Of a DNA stretch of 64,000 bases, positions 8,357 through 15,701 are shown in pieces. The number at the start of each line of letters is the position of its first letter. Within the stretch, counting starts at the first letter, position 1. Made by a program: the position numbers and the translations under genes. Source of the stretch: Gp6-AA40 sp036802945 (GTDB taxonomy: Bacteria; Acidobacteriota; Vicinamibacteria; Vicinamibacterales; UBA2999); NCBI GenBank assembly GCA_036802945.1, contig DAIRVG010000008.1:1-64000 (forward strand). Direction: 5' to 3'. The notes below the pieces were generated by a model. That model saw nothing but the letters and a program-made list of their open reading frames with translations, was not told the DNA's origin and did no database searches.

Positions 8357-8456
8357 CGCCAGGGGTATCCCGAATGATTGGACGATCGCGGATTGCGATC
8401 GGGGATTGAGACAGACCCTTGGAACCTGAACCGGTTTAGACCGGCGGAGGGAGCGC
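8357..8456 (+). ncRNA. TPP (thi-box) riboswitch
   Basis: The conserved TPP aptamer segments occur in order: CAGGGGTATCCC (P2 strand), a P3 hairpin CGATCGC/GCGATCG around loop GGATT, GATTGAGA (pyrimidine-sensor UGAGA), ACCCTTGGAACCTGAACCGG, and GACCGGCGGAGGGAG closing P4/P2. It lies 35 bp before thiC, the classical target. When thiamin diphosphate is bound, expression would be reduced. No U-tract terminator follows, which suggests control of translation or Rho-dependent termination rather than intrinsic termination. Confidence 0.92.
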
Positions 8457-8490
8457 GGCGATCCTTGCCAGATCCCGCCTGCACGATTCC

Positions 8491-10116
8491 ATGATTGATT
8501 TCGCGACTGCGTACCCGAATTCTCGAAAAGTGTACGAAGACCGTGCTGCACGGCTGATCGCCGACGGTCCGGAGACGATGCTCCGCGTGCCTGTGCGTGA
8601 GGTCGCGCTGAGCGGCGGCGAACCCTCGCTGCGTCTCTACGACACGAGTGGTCCACAGGGACATGACGTGCGAGCCGGGTTGCCGAAGCTGCGCGCCGAC
8701 TGGATCGCGGCGCGCCGGCGCACCGGCGTGGTCGGGACGCAGTTGTATTACGCGCGGCGCGGCGAGATCACGCCGGAGATGGAGTTCGTCGCGGCGCGCG
8801 AAGGCCTGCCAGCCGATTTCGTCCGCGCGGAGATCGCGCGCGGCCGTGCGATCATCCCGTCGAACATCAATCACGTCGAACTCGAGCCGATGATCATCGG
8901 CCGCAACTTCCTCGTGAAGATCAACGCCAACATCGGCAATTCCGCCGTTCGATCGTCGATCGAAGACGAGGTTGAGAAACTCCAGTGGGCGACGCTCTGG
9001 GGCGCCGATACGGTGATGGATCTGTCGACGGGTAAGGATATTCACGAAACGCGTGAGTGGATCATCCGCAACTCGGCGGTACCGATCGGGACGGTACCGA
9101 TCTATCAAGCACTCGAGAAGGCGGGGGGCCGTCCTGAGGACCTCACGTGGGAGCTCTATCGCGACACGCTCATCGAGCAGTGCGAGCAGGGTGTTGATTA
9201 CTTCACGGTTCACGCCGGCGTGCTGCTCCGGTACGTGCCGCTCACCGCCAAGCGCGTCACCGGCATCGTTTCGCGCGGCGGATCGATTCTGGCGAAGTGG
9301 TGCCTCGCCCATCACCAGGAAAATTTCCTCTACACGCGCTTCCGCGACATCTGCGAGATCATGCGCGCCTACGATGTGTCGTTCTCGCTCGGCGACGGAC
9401 TGCGTCCCGGGTCGATTGCCGACGCGAATGACGAGGCGCAGTTCGCCGAGCTCAAGACGCAAGGCGAGTTGAACCAGATCGCCTGGGAGTACGACGTCCA
9501 GGTGATGAACGAGGGGCCGGGGCACATCCCCATGCATCTCATCAAAGAGAACATGGAAAAGCAGCTCGAATGGTGCAAGGAGGCGCCCTTCTATACGCTC
9601 GGTCCGCTCACGACCGACGTCGCGCCCGGGTACGATCACATCACATCCGCCATTGGCGCCGCGATGATCGGCTGGTACGGCACCGCGATGCTCTGCTACG
9701 TCACGCCGAAGGAGCACCTTGGACTACCGAATCGCGACGACGTGAAGGCCGGTGTCATTGCGTACAAGATCGCGGCCCACGCGGCGGATCTTGCGAAAGG
9801 CCACCCCCGCGCGCAGGCGTGGGACGACGCGCTCTCGAAGGCGCGGTTCGATTTCCGGTGGGAGGATCAGTTCAACCTCGCGATGGACCCCGTCACCGCG
9901 CGCGCGTACCACGACGAGACGCTGCCGGCCGACGGCGCGAAGGTCGCCCATTTCTGCTCGATGTGCGGACCGAAGTTCTGCTCGATGGAGCTGACGCAGC
10001 AGGTGCGCGACTACGCGGCCAGTCACAATCTCACCAGCGCTGACGCGCTGCGCGAAGGGATGCGCGAAAAGTCGACGGAGTTCAAGAAGGCCGGCGAGAT
10101 CTACGTGAAACAATAG
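8491..10116 (+). CDS. thiC: Phosphomethylpyrimidine synthase ThiC
   Basis: ThiC converts aminoimidazole ribotide to HMP-phosphate in thiamin pyrimidine biosynthesis, a radical SAM reaction in the cytosol. The 541-residue protein starts directly with the conserved core (FATAYPNSRKVYEDR), contains GQ-like DTSGPQGHDV, NINHVELEPMIIG and NEGPGHIPMHLI, and ends with the [4Fe-4S] cluster motif C489-x2-C492-x4-C497 (CSMCGPKFC) typical of the non-canonical C-terminal radical SAM site. The long N-terminal extension of enterobacterial ThiC is absent, as in many bacteria. No strong Shine-Dalgarno precedes ATG 8491. It is controlled by the TPP riboswitch and is the only thiamin gene in the window. Confidence 0.97.
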   Translation: MIDFATAYPNSRKVYEDRAARLIADGPETMLRVPVREVALSGGEPSLRLYDTSGPQGHDVRAGLPKLRADWIAARRRTGVVGTQLYYARRGEITPEMEFVAAREGLPADFVRAEIARGRAIIPSNINHVELEPMIIGRNFLVKINANIGNSAVRSSIEDEVEKLQWATLWGADTVMDLSTGKDIHETREWIIRNSAVPIGTVPIYQALEKAGGRPEDLTWELYRDTLIEQCEQGVDYFTVHAGVLLRYVPLTAKRVTGIVSRGGSILAKWCLAHHQENFLYTRFRDICEIMRAYDVSFSLGDGLRPGSIADANDEAQFAELKTQGELNQIAWEYDVQVMNEGPGHIPMHLIKENMEKQLEWCKEAPFYTLGPLTTDVAPGYDHITSAIGAAMIGWYGTAMLCYVTPKEHLGLPNRDDVKAGVIAYKIAAHAADLAKGHPRAQAWDDALSKARFDFRWEDQFNLAMDPVTARAYHDETLPADGAKVAHFCSMCGPKFCSMELTQQVRDYAASHNLTSADALREGMREKSTEFKKAGEIYVKQ

Positions 10117-10164
10117 ACCACTCGCGTCCGTCTCTCACTGACAGGCAGTCTTCAGGAGGGCGTG

Positions 10165-10593
10165 ATGGTGGAGCGACGTGAGGTGATTGGTGGCGGCCTC
10201 GCGGCCGGGCTGGCCGCGCTTTTCGGCGACGGTGCCGCGCAGGGCGCACAGTCGGCACAGCGGACCGTCCCGACCGACGATGACGTAGAGACGGCGAAGG
10301 CGCTCGATGCCTTGCGCGTAATGCTCGAACATCGGCATGAGAGTCAGGACCTCATGCAGATCCGTTCGCAGCAGCGCACGTTCCTCAAAGCCAACCAGAA
10401 ATTCCCCGATTTCATCGACGTCGGCATCGACGTCTGGGAGCGTCTGCACGATTGGCACATCAAGAACCGCCAGCCACTGACGGTCTTCCGTAACAATGAT
10501 GGGCACTACGGCATGCCCTTCATGGCGACAACGCTGCTCCTCCGACCCGAGCAGACGGCCGGCTACATTTCGTGGGGGTACGACGTGAGGTAG
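10165..10593 (+). CDS. Small exported protein with Tat-like signal, unknown function
   Basis: A 142-residue protein from ATG 10165, preceded by an AGGAGGG Shine-Dalgarno at 10154-10160; an overlapping GTG at 10162 is a poorer start. The N-terminus (MVERREVIGGGLAAGLAALFG) has twin arginines followed by a weakly hydrophobic, glycine-rich stretch, consistent with a Tat signal. The rest is mixed alpha/beta with no motif I recognise (LEHRHESQDLMQIRSQQRT in the middle, TTLLLRPEQTAGYISWGYD at the end). It follows thiC by 48 bp but has no evident thiamin link. Confidence 0.6.
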   Translation: MVERREVIGGGLAAGLAALFGDGAAQGAQSAQRTVPTDDDVETAKALDALRVMLEHRHESQDLMQIRSQQRTFLKANQKFPDFIDVGIDVWERLHDWHIKNRQPLTVFRNNDGHYGMPFMATTLLLRPEQTAGYISWGYDVR

Positions 10594-10597
10594 CTTC

Positions 10598-10661
10598 CGC
10601 GGACCCGGAAGGTCCGCGCTGCGTGAGAGGAGTGACTCGGTGTCTCGGTGCCTCGGTGTTC
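10598..10661. repeat. Hairpin plus TCGGTGTC-type tandem repeat in a convergent spacer
   Basis: Bases 10598-10618 form a perfect 8-bp stem (CGCGGACC, loop CGGAA, GGTCCGCG). They are followed at 10635-10661 by three near-copies of an 8-9-bp unit (CTCGGTGT, CTCGGTGC, CTCGGTGT). The whole 72-bp spacer between two convergent stop codons is built of these two elements. Confidence 0.55.
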
Positions 10662-10665
10662 CGTC

Positions 10666-11220
10666 TCAGCGTTGTGTGGCTGCCGCAGGCGGGGCCGGGA
10701 CGATCTGGATAATCGACGGGAACCGCGCAGGCTGGGCGCCCGGCTTCGGGTTCGCGTAGCCCTTCGATCCGCCCGACGTCCAGTCCTTGATCGTCACTCC
10801 GGGCGGAAACGCCATCGTGTCGTTGTTGAACCTGCCGATCTCGAACGTGTGTGTCGGCGGCTCTTCGAAGACGAGATTCCCCTTTTCTTTCAATTGTGTC
10901 CGGTAGTACATGACCAGGTCGTTGAACGACGCGGTCGAGCCAAAGATGTAATAGCGCTGCGCGCGGCCTGCGTCGTATGACGCGATGAACTGCGCCGCGG
11001 GGTAGATCGGAAAGCCGAGCGTGGCCTCGGTCGGCGTCGCGGGATCAGCAGCCGCCGGCGCGGGCGCTGGCGGAGCTACAGGCGAAGCCGGTGCGCGTGG
11101 TGCCGCAGGTGCCGGTGCCGGCGGCGGCGCGCCGCCTCGCGGAAACGGTTGCGGCGTCTGCGCCAAGGCTGACGTAACGAAAAATGGACAGATCACGAAA
11201 GTCACGACCCTGCGCCACAT
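10666..11220 (-). CDS. Exported Pro/Ala-rich protein, unknown function
   Basis: A 184-residue protein with a signal peptide (1-20, ending SALAQ), a long Pro/Ala-rich low-complexity segment (about 24-62), and a compact C-terminal part (about 68-184) containing LGFPIYPAAQFIASYDAG and FNDLVMYYRTQLKEKG. The pattern of a short mixed domain that compares a position or charge-like value (FGSTASFNDLVMYYR) is seen in small hypothetical lipid- or envelope-associated proteins, but I do not recognise the family. It is divergent from the Clp gene with 230 bp between. Confidence 0.55.
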   Translation of the reverse strand: MWRRVVTFVICPFFVTSALAQTPQPFPRGGAPPPAPAPAAPRAPASPVAPPAPAPAAADPATPTEATLGFPIYPAAQFIASYDAGRAQRYYIFGSTASFNDLVMYYRTQLKEKGNLVFEEPPTHTFEIGRFNNDTMAFPPGVTIKDWTSGGSKGYANPKPGAQPARFPSIIQIVPAPPAAATQR

Positions 11221-11450
11221 GTCCGCATTATAGAAGCCGCGACCCTCTAATCACTACGATTGGGTGCGGTCCCACGACCTCATTCGCCGGGCGACTCGTC
11301 CGTGAGAGCTCTGTAAGCATCGTTGTCCCCAAGAGTTAGTCCGATGGTTTCTCACGTGCGCAGCGCGCATTGGCACTGGCTCGCATCTTGCCACTGGAGT
11401 CAACAGTGACTCGCAGCCGTAAGGGATGCAGGTCCAGGAGGCGGCACGGC

Positions 11451-13748
11451 GTGGACGATTTCGACATTGCACAAAGCAAGATCGGCGAATCGGCGCAACG
11501 GGTCGTCGATCGGGCGGTCGAAGAAACACGACGCCGCGATCATGCCCTGTTGACCAACGAACACATTTTTCTCGCGTTTGCGCAGGTCGAATGGGACACC
11601 TTCTCCCAGGTGATGCGCGACCTCGAGCTGAATCCGCACGAAATTCTGCAGGGCCTCGAGGAACACCTGCACGTGCTCCCAACCTTCTCCGGCCGCGACC
11701 TCCGAGTCGCGCCGGCAACGAAGCTTGTCTTCAAGCTGGCGTTCCACCAGGCGAGCCGGGCGGGACGCCAGACGATCGAATCTTCCGATCTCTTCTCAGC
11801 CATCTTCGAGGAGAGCCAGGGGGTTCCTGTCTCGATCATTCGACACCATGGCGTCGAGCCGGAGGTCCTTGTGTCGCGAATTGCCACCAGGATGCGGGAC
11901 AACGAAATCCGCGAAGAGCGGCTGCGGAAGCGTTTCGAGCTACCGCCGTTCCTCAAGCACTTTGCGACAAATCTCAATCTCCTGGCGCGCCAGGACAAGG
12001 TCGCTCCTGTTTACGGACGGGATAAGGAAATCCAGCAGGTCCTCGAGATCCTGTGTCACCGAGAACGCTCCAATTCCGTGATGCTCGTGGGCGAGCCTGG
12101 CGTCGGCAAGACCGCGATCGTCGAAGGTCTGGCGCGCCGCATCGAGTTCGAGCCGGAAAGCGTTCCCGTCCGGCTTCGCGACTGCCAGGTGATCAACCTG
12201 CAGATGAACACGATGGTGGCCGGGACGATGCTCCGCGGGATGTTCGAGGATCGAATCCAGAACGTCATCCGGGAAATCAAGGAGCGGCCGAATCTGATTC
12301 TGTTCGTCGACGAGGCCCACACCATGGTCGGTGCCGGCTCGGCGCTTGGCGCCCCCTCTGACGCCGCAAACGTGTTCAAGTCGGTGCTCGCCCGCGGGGA
12401 AGTGCGGATGATCGGCGCGACCACGCTCAGCGAGTACAAGGAATACATCCAGGAAGACGAAGCGCTTGCCCGACGCTTCCGTACCGTTCAGGTCGACGAG
12501 CCGAGCATCGAGGAAACCCGGCGCATTCTCTACAGCATCCGGCCGCGTCTCGAGCGGAACTACTCGGTGCGCCTCGTGGACGATGCAATCGAGACGGCGC
12601 TCGAGATGGCACCGCGCTACCAGCGTCATCTGCATCTGCCGGACAAGGTCATTGGGTGGCTCGACACGGCGGCCGTGCGCGCCGAAATCGACCGTCGCTG
12701 GGAAGTCACCAGCTCCGACGTCGTCGAAGTGATCTCGCACGCCGCGCAGATTCCGAAGGACATGGTGTTCCGCGACGTCGGCGACCGGTTCAAGGAAATC
12801 GAGAGCCGTCTTGGAAAGCGCGTCATCGGCCAGAAAAAGGCGGTCCAGGCACTCGCCAACCGGCTCGTATTGAACAAAGGACCGCTGAAGGACGGCTTCG
12901 ATCGTCCGGACGGCGTGCTGCTGTTCCTCGGGCCCACCGGCGTCGGCAAGACGGAGCTCGCCAAGGCGATGGCGGATTTCCTCTTCGGCGACGACAAGAA
13001 GATGATTCGCATCGACATGTCCGAGTACCAGGACGGCGGCGTGTCGGTCGACAAGCTCATTGGCATGCCCCGCGGTATCGTCGGCAGCGAGCGCGGCGGT
13101 CTGCTGACGAACCAGTTGAAGGACAGCCCGTGCTCGGTGGTTCTGCTCGATGAGATTGAAAAGGCGAGCCCGACGCTGCTCAACGTGTTCCTGCAAGCGT
13201 TTGACGAGGGCTGGATCACCGACGGCCGGGGCAAGCGGGTGTACCTCTCGGACGCGATCATCATCATGACGTCGAACGCCGGGTCGGAGCATTTCCGAAA
13301 GCTGACGAATCCAATGGGATTCCGTCAGGGCCATGCTCCGCTCGACCAGGTCCAGGGTGATGTCAACCGAGAGCTCGAGCGCCGGTTTCCGCCCGAGTTC
13401 CGGAACCGCATCGATCAGGTGGTGCTGTTCCAGCCCCTCACGAAGGACGAAGTGCGGTTGATCGCGCTGAAGTACATCGACCAGATCACGGCGACGCTCA
13501 AGCGATGGAACAAGACGGTGACGATCGAGCCGGAAGCGCTGGAGCAGCTGGTAACCGAGGGGTACAGCATGGCGTTCGGCGCGCGCTTCCTGAAGCGCAT
13601 CATCGACGACCGAATCAAGCTGCCGCTCAGCCAGCGCTGGAAGGAAGGCAACGCGTTCCGGGTCACGCTCATCGACGACAAGATCGCGCTCGAGGCCGCA
13701 GGTCCGCGACTGGTCGCGTCGAGCGACCCGAACGCGATTGCGGTATGA
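11451..13748 (+). CDS. Clp-family two-AAA ATP-dependent unfoldase (ClpA/ClpC-like)
   Basis: From GTG 11451 (Shine-Dalgarno AGGAG at 11436-11440) the protein has 765 residues; a longer TTG start at 11370 adds a non-conserved Arg-rich stretch. An N-terminal Clp repeat domain (about 1-145) is followed by AAA-1 with Walker A GEPGVGKT at 214-221 and Walker B LFVDEAH, and AAA-2 with Walker A GPTGVGKT at 494-501 and Walker B VVLLDEIEKA. The ClpB middle coiled coil is absent. An MGF tripeptide sits before the PEFRNRID motif, where ClpP-binding loops carry IGL/VGF, so delivery of unfolded proteins to ClpP is likely. Neither clpP nor clpS is adjacent. Confidence 0.9.
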   Translation: MDDFDIAQSKIGESAQRVVDRAVEETRRRDHALLTNEHIFLAFAQVEWDTFSQVMRDLELNPHEILQGLEEHLHVLPTFSGRDLRVAPATKLVFKLAFHQASRAGRQTIESSDLFSAIFEESQGVPVSIIRHHGVEPEVLVSRIATRMRDNEIREERLRKRFELPPFLKHFATNLNLLARQDKVAPVYGRDKEIQQVLEILCHRERSNSVMLVGEPGVGKTAIVEGLARRIEFEPESVPVRLRDCQVINLQMNTMVAGTMLRGMFEDRIQNVIREIKERPNLILFVDEAHTMVGAGSALGAPSDAANVFKSVLARGEVRMIGATTLSEYKEYIQEDEALARRFRTVQVDEPSIEETRRILYSIRPRLERNYSVRLVDDAIETALEMAPRYQRHLHLPDKVIGWLDTAAVRAEIDRRWEVTSSDVVEVISHAAQIPKDMVFRDVGDRFKEIESRLGKRVIGQKKAVQALANRLVLNKGPLKDGFDRPDGVLLFLGPTGVGKTELAKAMADFLFGDDKKMIRIDMSEYQDGGVSVDKLIGMPRGIVGSERGGLLTNQLKDSPCSVVLLDEIEKASPTLLNVFLQAFDEGWITDGRGKRVYLSDAIIIMTSNAGSEHFRKLTNPMGFRQGHAPLDQVQGDVNRELERRFPPEFRNRIDQVVLFQPLTKDEVRLIALKYIDQITATLKRWNKTVTIEPEALEQLVTEGYSMAFGARFLKRIIDDRIKLPLSQRWKEGNAFRVTLIDDKIALEAAGPRLVASSDPNAIAV

Positions 13749-13750
13749 AA

Positions 13751-13813
13751 TTAGGGGTTAGGGGTTAGGGGTTAGGGGTTAGGGGTTAGGGGTTAGGGGT
13801 CAGAGGTCAGGGG
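13751..13813. repeat. TTAGGGG heptamer tandem array
   Basis: Seven perfect copies of TTAGGGG (13751-13799) are followed by two variants (TCAGAGG, TCAGGGG). The array starts 2 bp after the clp stop codon. On the minus strand its last perfect copy supplies the TAA stop of the convergent radical SAM gene, and the two variant units encode that protein's last residues. Confidence 0.9.
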
Positions 13814-14830
13814 GAGGGCCGGCGGTTCGCCGGCCTTTTCCTTTTCGGGACGGCCGGCATCGGCGTCGGACTCAGCGCGGTTTCTCAGCCCGTACTTCGC
13901 CTTCAGCATTCCAATCACGCTCGAGACTTCCCTGCGGTAGTCAGACGGTGCGTACTTGCGCGAGTAGAGGTGTGTGTAGTCCTCCATGAGCTGGGGATAT
14001 TCCTGCGCGAGCCAGCGCATAAAGTGATCTCGGGTGCCACCCTCCAGAAACATCACATTGCAGCCGACGAAGTGCGCGCCGTGATCGGCGATGGCTTTCA
14101 CGGTCCGCTCGAGGTGCGCGGGCTTCGACGAGATGCCCGGCACGATCGGATTCATGAGGACGCCGGCGCGAATCCCCGCGTCGGCCAGCTCGCGCACGGC
14201 CCTGAGCCGCTGCATCGGGTGCGCGGTGCCTGGCTCGAGCTGCCGCCATGCGTCTTCGTCCACTGTCGGGACGCTGATGAAGACGCTGCAGTCGGTCCGT
14301 CGCGTCAAATCCGAGAGGACGTCCTTGTCGCGGACGATCATCGGTCCCTTGGTGATCACGCCGACCGGATTGCGGTGCTCGCTCAGCGCTTCGAGCGACC
14401 GTCGCGTCAGCTTGTAATGCCCCTCAATCGGCTGGTAGCAATCGGTGGCGGTGCCGAACGCGACGTACTCGCGCGTCCACGACGGCTTGTCCAGTTCCGC
14501 CCGCAGGACATCGACGAAGTTCGTCTTCACGAAAATGATCGACGCGAACTCGTCGTCCGCCCCCAGCTCAAACTGTGTGTGATATCGACGCGCGTAGCAG
14601 TAATGGCACCCATGCGTGCACCCGCGATACGGGTTGAGCGTCCACTCGAACGGCATTCCCTTGACGCGATTCAGCGCGGACCGGCAGCGGACTTCCTGGT
14701 ACCTCGCGGCGTCGGCACGGCGGATCGCCTCTGTGAGCGCTTCCGCGCCGCCGGCCTTCACCAGGTCCGCTATCTGTCGCGTGGTGGGTTTGGGCTTTCC
14801 GAGATCAAAGAGAAGAGGGGCAGTTTCCAT
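13793..14830 (-). CDS. Radical SAM protein of the PA0069 / Rv2578c family
   Basis: A 345-residue radical SAM protein. The cluster motif is C71-x3-C75-x2-C78 (CTHGCHYC), preceded by the family signature NPYRG and an N-terminal SALNRVKGMPFEWTLN. Conserved downstream pieces include GTATDCYQPIEG, VGVITKGPMIVRD, VFISVPTVDED and PIVPGIS. The family is related to spore photoproduct lyase-like proteins, but no reaction has been assigned. The C-terminal tail past about residue 320 is low-complexity and is partly encoded by a terminator hairpin and the TTAGGGG array, so the real end may have been remodelled. A strong stem-loop abuts the start codon, and no Shine-Dalgarno is visible. Confidence 0.88.
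   Translation of the reverse strand: METAPLLFDLGKPKPTTRQIADLVKAGGAEALTEAIRRADAARYQEVRCRSALNRVKGMPFEWTLNPYRGCTHGCHYCYARRYHTQFELGADDEFASIIFVKTNFVDVLRAELDKPSWTREYVAFGTATDCYQPIEGHYKLTRRSLEALSEHRNPVGVITKGPMIVRDKDVLSDLTRRTDCSVFISVPTVDEDAWRQLEPGTAHPMQRLRAVRELADAGIRAGVLMNPIVPGISSKPAHLERTVKAIADHGAHFVGCNVMFLEGGTRDHFMRWLAQEYPQLMEDYTHLYSRKYAPSDYRREVSSVIGMLKAKYGLRNRAESDADAGRPEKEKAGEPPALPLTSDP
13817..13845 (+). terminator. Intrinsic terminator downstream of clp
   Basis: A perfect 8-bp stem (GGCCGGCG, loop GTT, CGCCGGCC) is followed by TTTTCCTTTT. It reads as a rho-independent terminator on the plus strand, although it lies within the last codons of the convergent radical SAM gene. Confidence 0.75.
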
Positions 14831-14835
14831 GTGAA

Positions 14836-14871
14836 GATCGCTGGCGCTTCGTTATTTGTTCGCCAGCGATC
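14836..14871 (-). promoter_or_regulatory. 11-bp perfect stem-loop just before the radical SAM start codon
   Basis: GATCGCTGGCG (14836-14846) and CGCCAGCGATC (14861-14871) pair perfectly around a 14-base AT-rich loop. The stem ends 5 bases before the ATG on the minus strand, so if transcribed it would sit in the ribosome landing zone. It also separates this gene from the upstream lipoprotein gene. Confidence 0.55.
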
Positions 14872-14907
14872 CTTTTCGATCGACCGCGTCGAGGTCAAGG
14901 CTTTTGT

Positions 14908-15387
14908 TCAGGGATTCTGGACGGCCGACGACACGCTCAGCGTCACTTCCGGACGCGAACGGTCGAGCATGACCTGCGGCCAGCTGTACGTCCGGCTCGT
15001 GTTGTCGGAGAGTATTACGGTGAGCCGCGGCTCGAAGCTCCAGTCGTCTGCGCCGTCCGGCGTCAGCCGGATCCGGAGCTGCGCATCGCTCAGATCGGTC
15101 CTGTAGAACGTGCCCGACATCGGGACGCCCATCGGGGCAATCGAGGCGTGATCGTCGAACTTCACCCCGACGCTGTGCAGGTGCGCGATCTCATTCGAGC
15201 CGTTGCGGAGCAGCCACACGTCCACGCCGCTGTCCGCGTCCTTCCCGTGATCGCGGTCCTGGAACTGAACCGTGGCACTCGTGATCGCCGGTCCAGGAGC
15301 AACTGTGCTGCTCACCTTCCGCGTCGCGCCACAGCCCGCCGACATTACTGCCGCGGTCAAGAAGACACTCACCGCCAATGTGCGCAT
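14908..15387 (-). CDS. Small lipoprotein, unknown function
   Basis: From the ATG at 15387, preceded by GGAGGAGG, the protein has 159 residues with an N-terminal lipoprotein signal (MRTLAVSVFLTAAV, then lipobox MSAGC). The mature part looks like an all-beta domain: SATVQFQDRDHGKDADSGV, WLLRNGSNEIAHLHSVGVKF, TFYRTDLSDAQLRIRLTPDG. The RDHGKDAD segment is rich in acidic residues and His. A longer frame to 15441 lacks a signal sequence at its start and is less likely. The signal peptide is similar to that of the next gene upstream. Confidence 0.7.
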   Translation of the reverse strand: MRTLAVSVFLTAAVMSAGCGATRKVSSTVAPGPAITSATVQFQDRDHGKDADSGVDVWLLRNGSNEIAHLHSVGVKFDDHASIAPMGVPMSGTFYRTDLSDAQLRIRLTPDGADDWSFEPRLTVILSDNTSRTYSWPQVMLDRSRPEVTLSVSSAVQNP

Positions 15388-15442
15388 ATGCTTCCTCCTC
15401 CACTCAACGAGGGGAAGAGGAAAGCATGCGTGATGCCGCATC

Positions 15443-15652
15443 CTAGCGAATGCGGTCCGCGTGGGGCGCAGAGACCGGATGAGTTGTCAGATTGCTGCGG
15501 GACGGCGGCAACAGATTTCGAGTTCCTTGCCGATCGTAGAAGATGAGACCCCCGCCGGCGGAAGTACCGAATGAGGGGTACCGCTGTAGTGTGGTGCAGC
15601 CCGGGAGAAGCACCACGGCGGTCAGAACAACGCTCGCCGTCAGCATACGCAT
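15443..15652 (-). CDS. Very small lipoprotein
   Basis: A 69-residue protein from ATG 15652, preceded by a perfect AAGGAGG five bases away; a second ATG two codons later is possible. The signal (MRMLTASVVLTAVV) ends in a lipobox LLPGC. The mature part is only about 50 residues (GGGLIFYDRQGTRNLLPPS near the middle) and has no recognisable fold. Its leader closely matches that of the lipoprotein 56 bp downstream, which suggests a shared origin of the export signal. Confidence 0.6.
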   Translation of the reverse strand: MRMLTASVVLTAVVLLPGCTTLQRYPSFGTSAGGGLIFYDRQGTRNLLPPSRSNLTTHPVSAPHADRIR

Positions 15653-15701
15653 GGCTGCCTCCTTTAAGTAGGGAAGAAGCATTATGGATGCCGGGCGGGC
15701 C

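Noticed and set aside
11370..11450. TTG start extending the Clp protein by 27 residues
   Set aside because: The extra residues are Arg/Ser-rich and unlike Clp N-domains; GTG 11451 has a good Shine-Dalgarno and begins exactly at the conserved domain.
13751..13799. Linear-chromosome telomere
   Set aside because: Copy number is low, the array is between two complete genes, and sequence continues normally on both sides.
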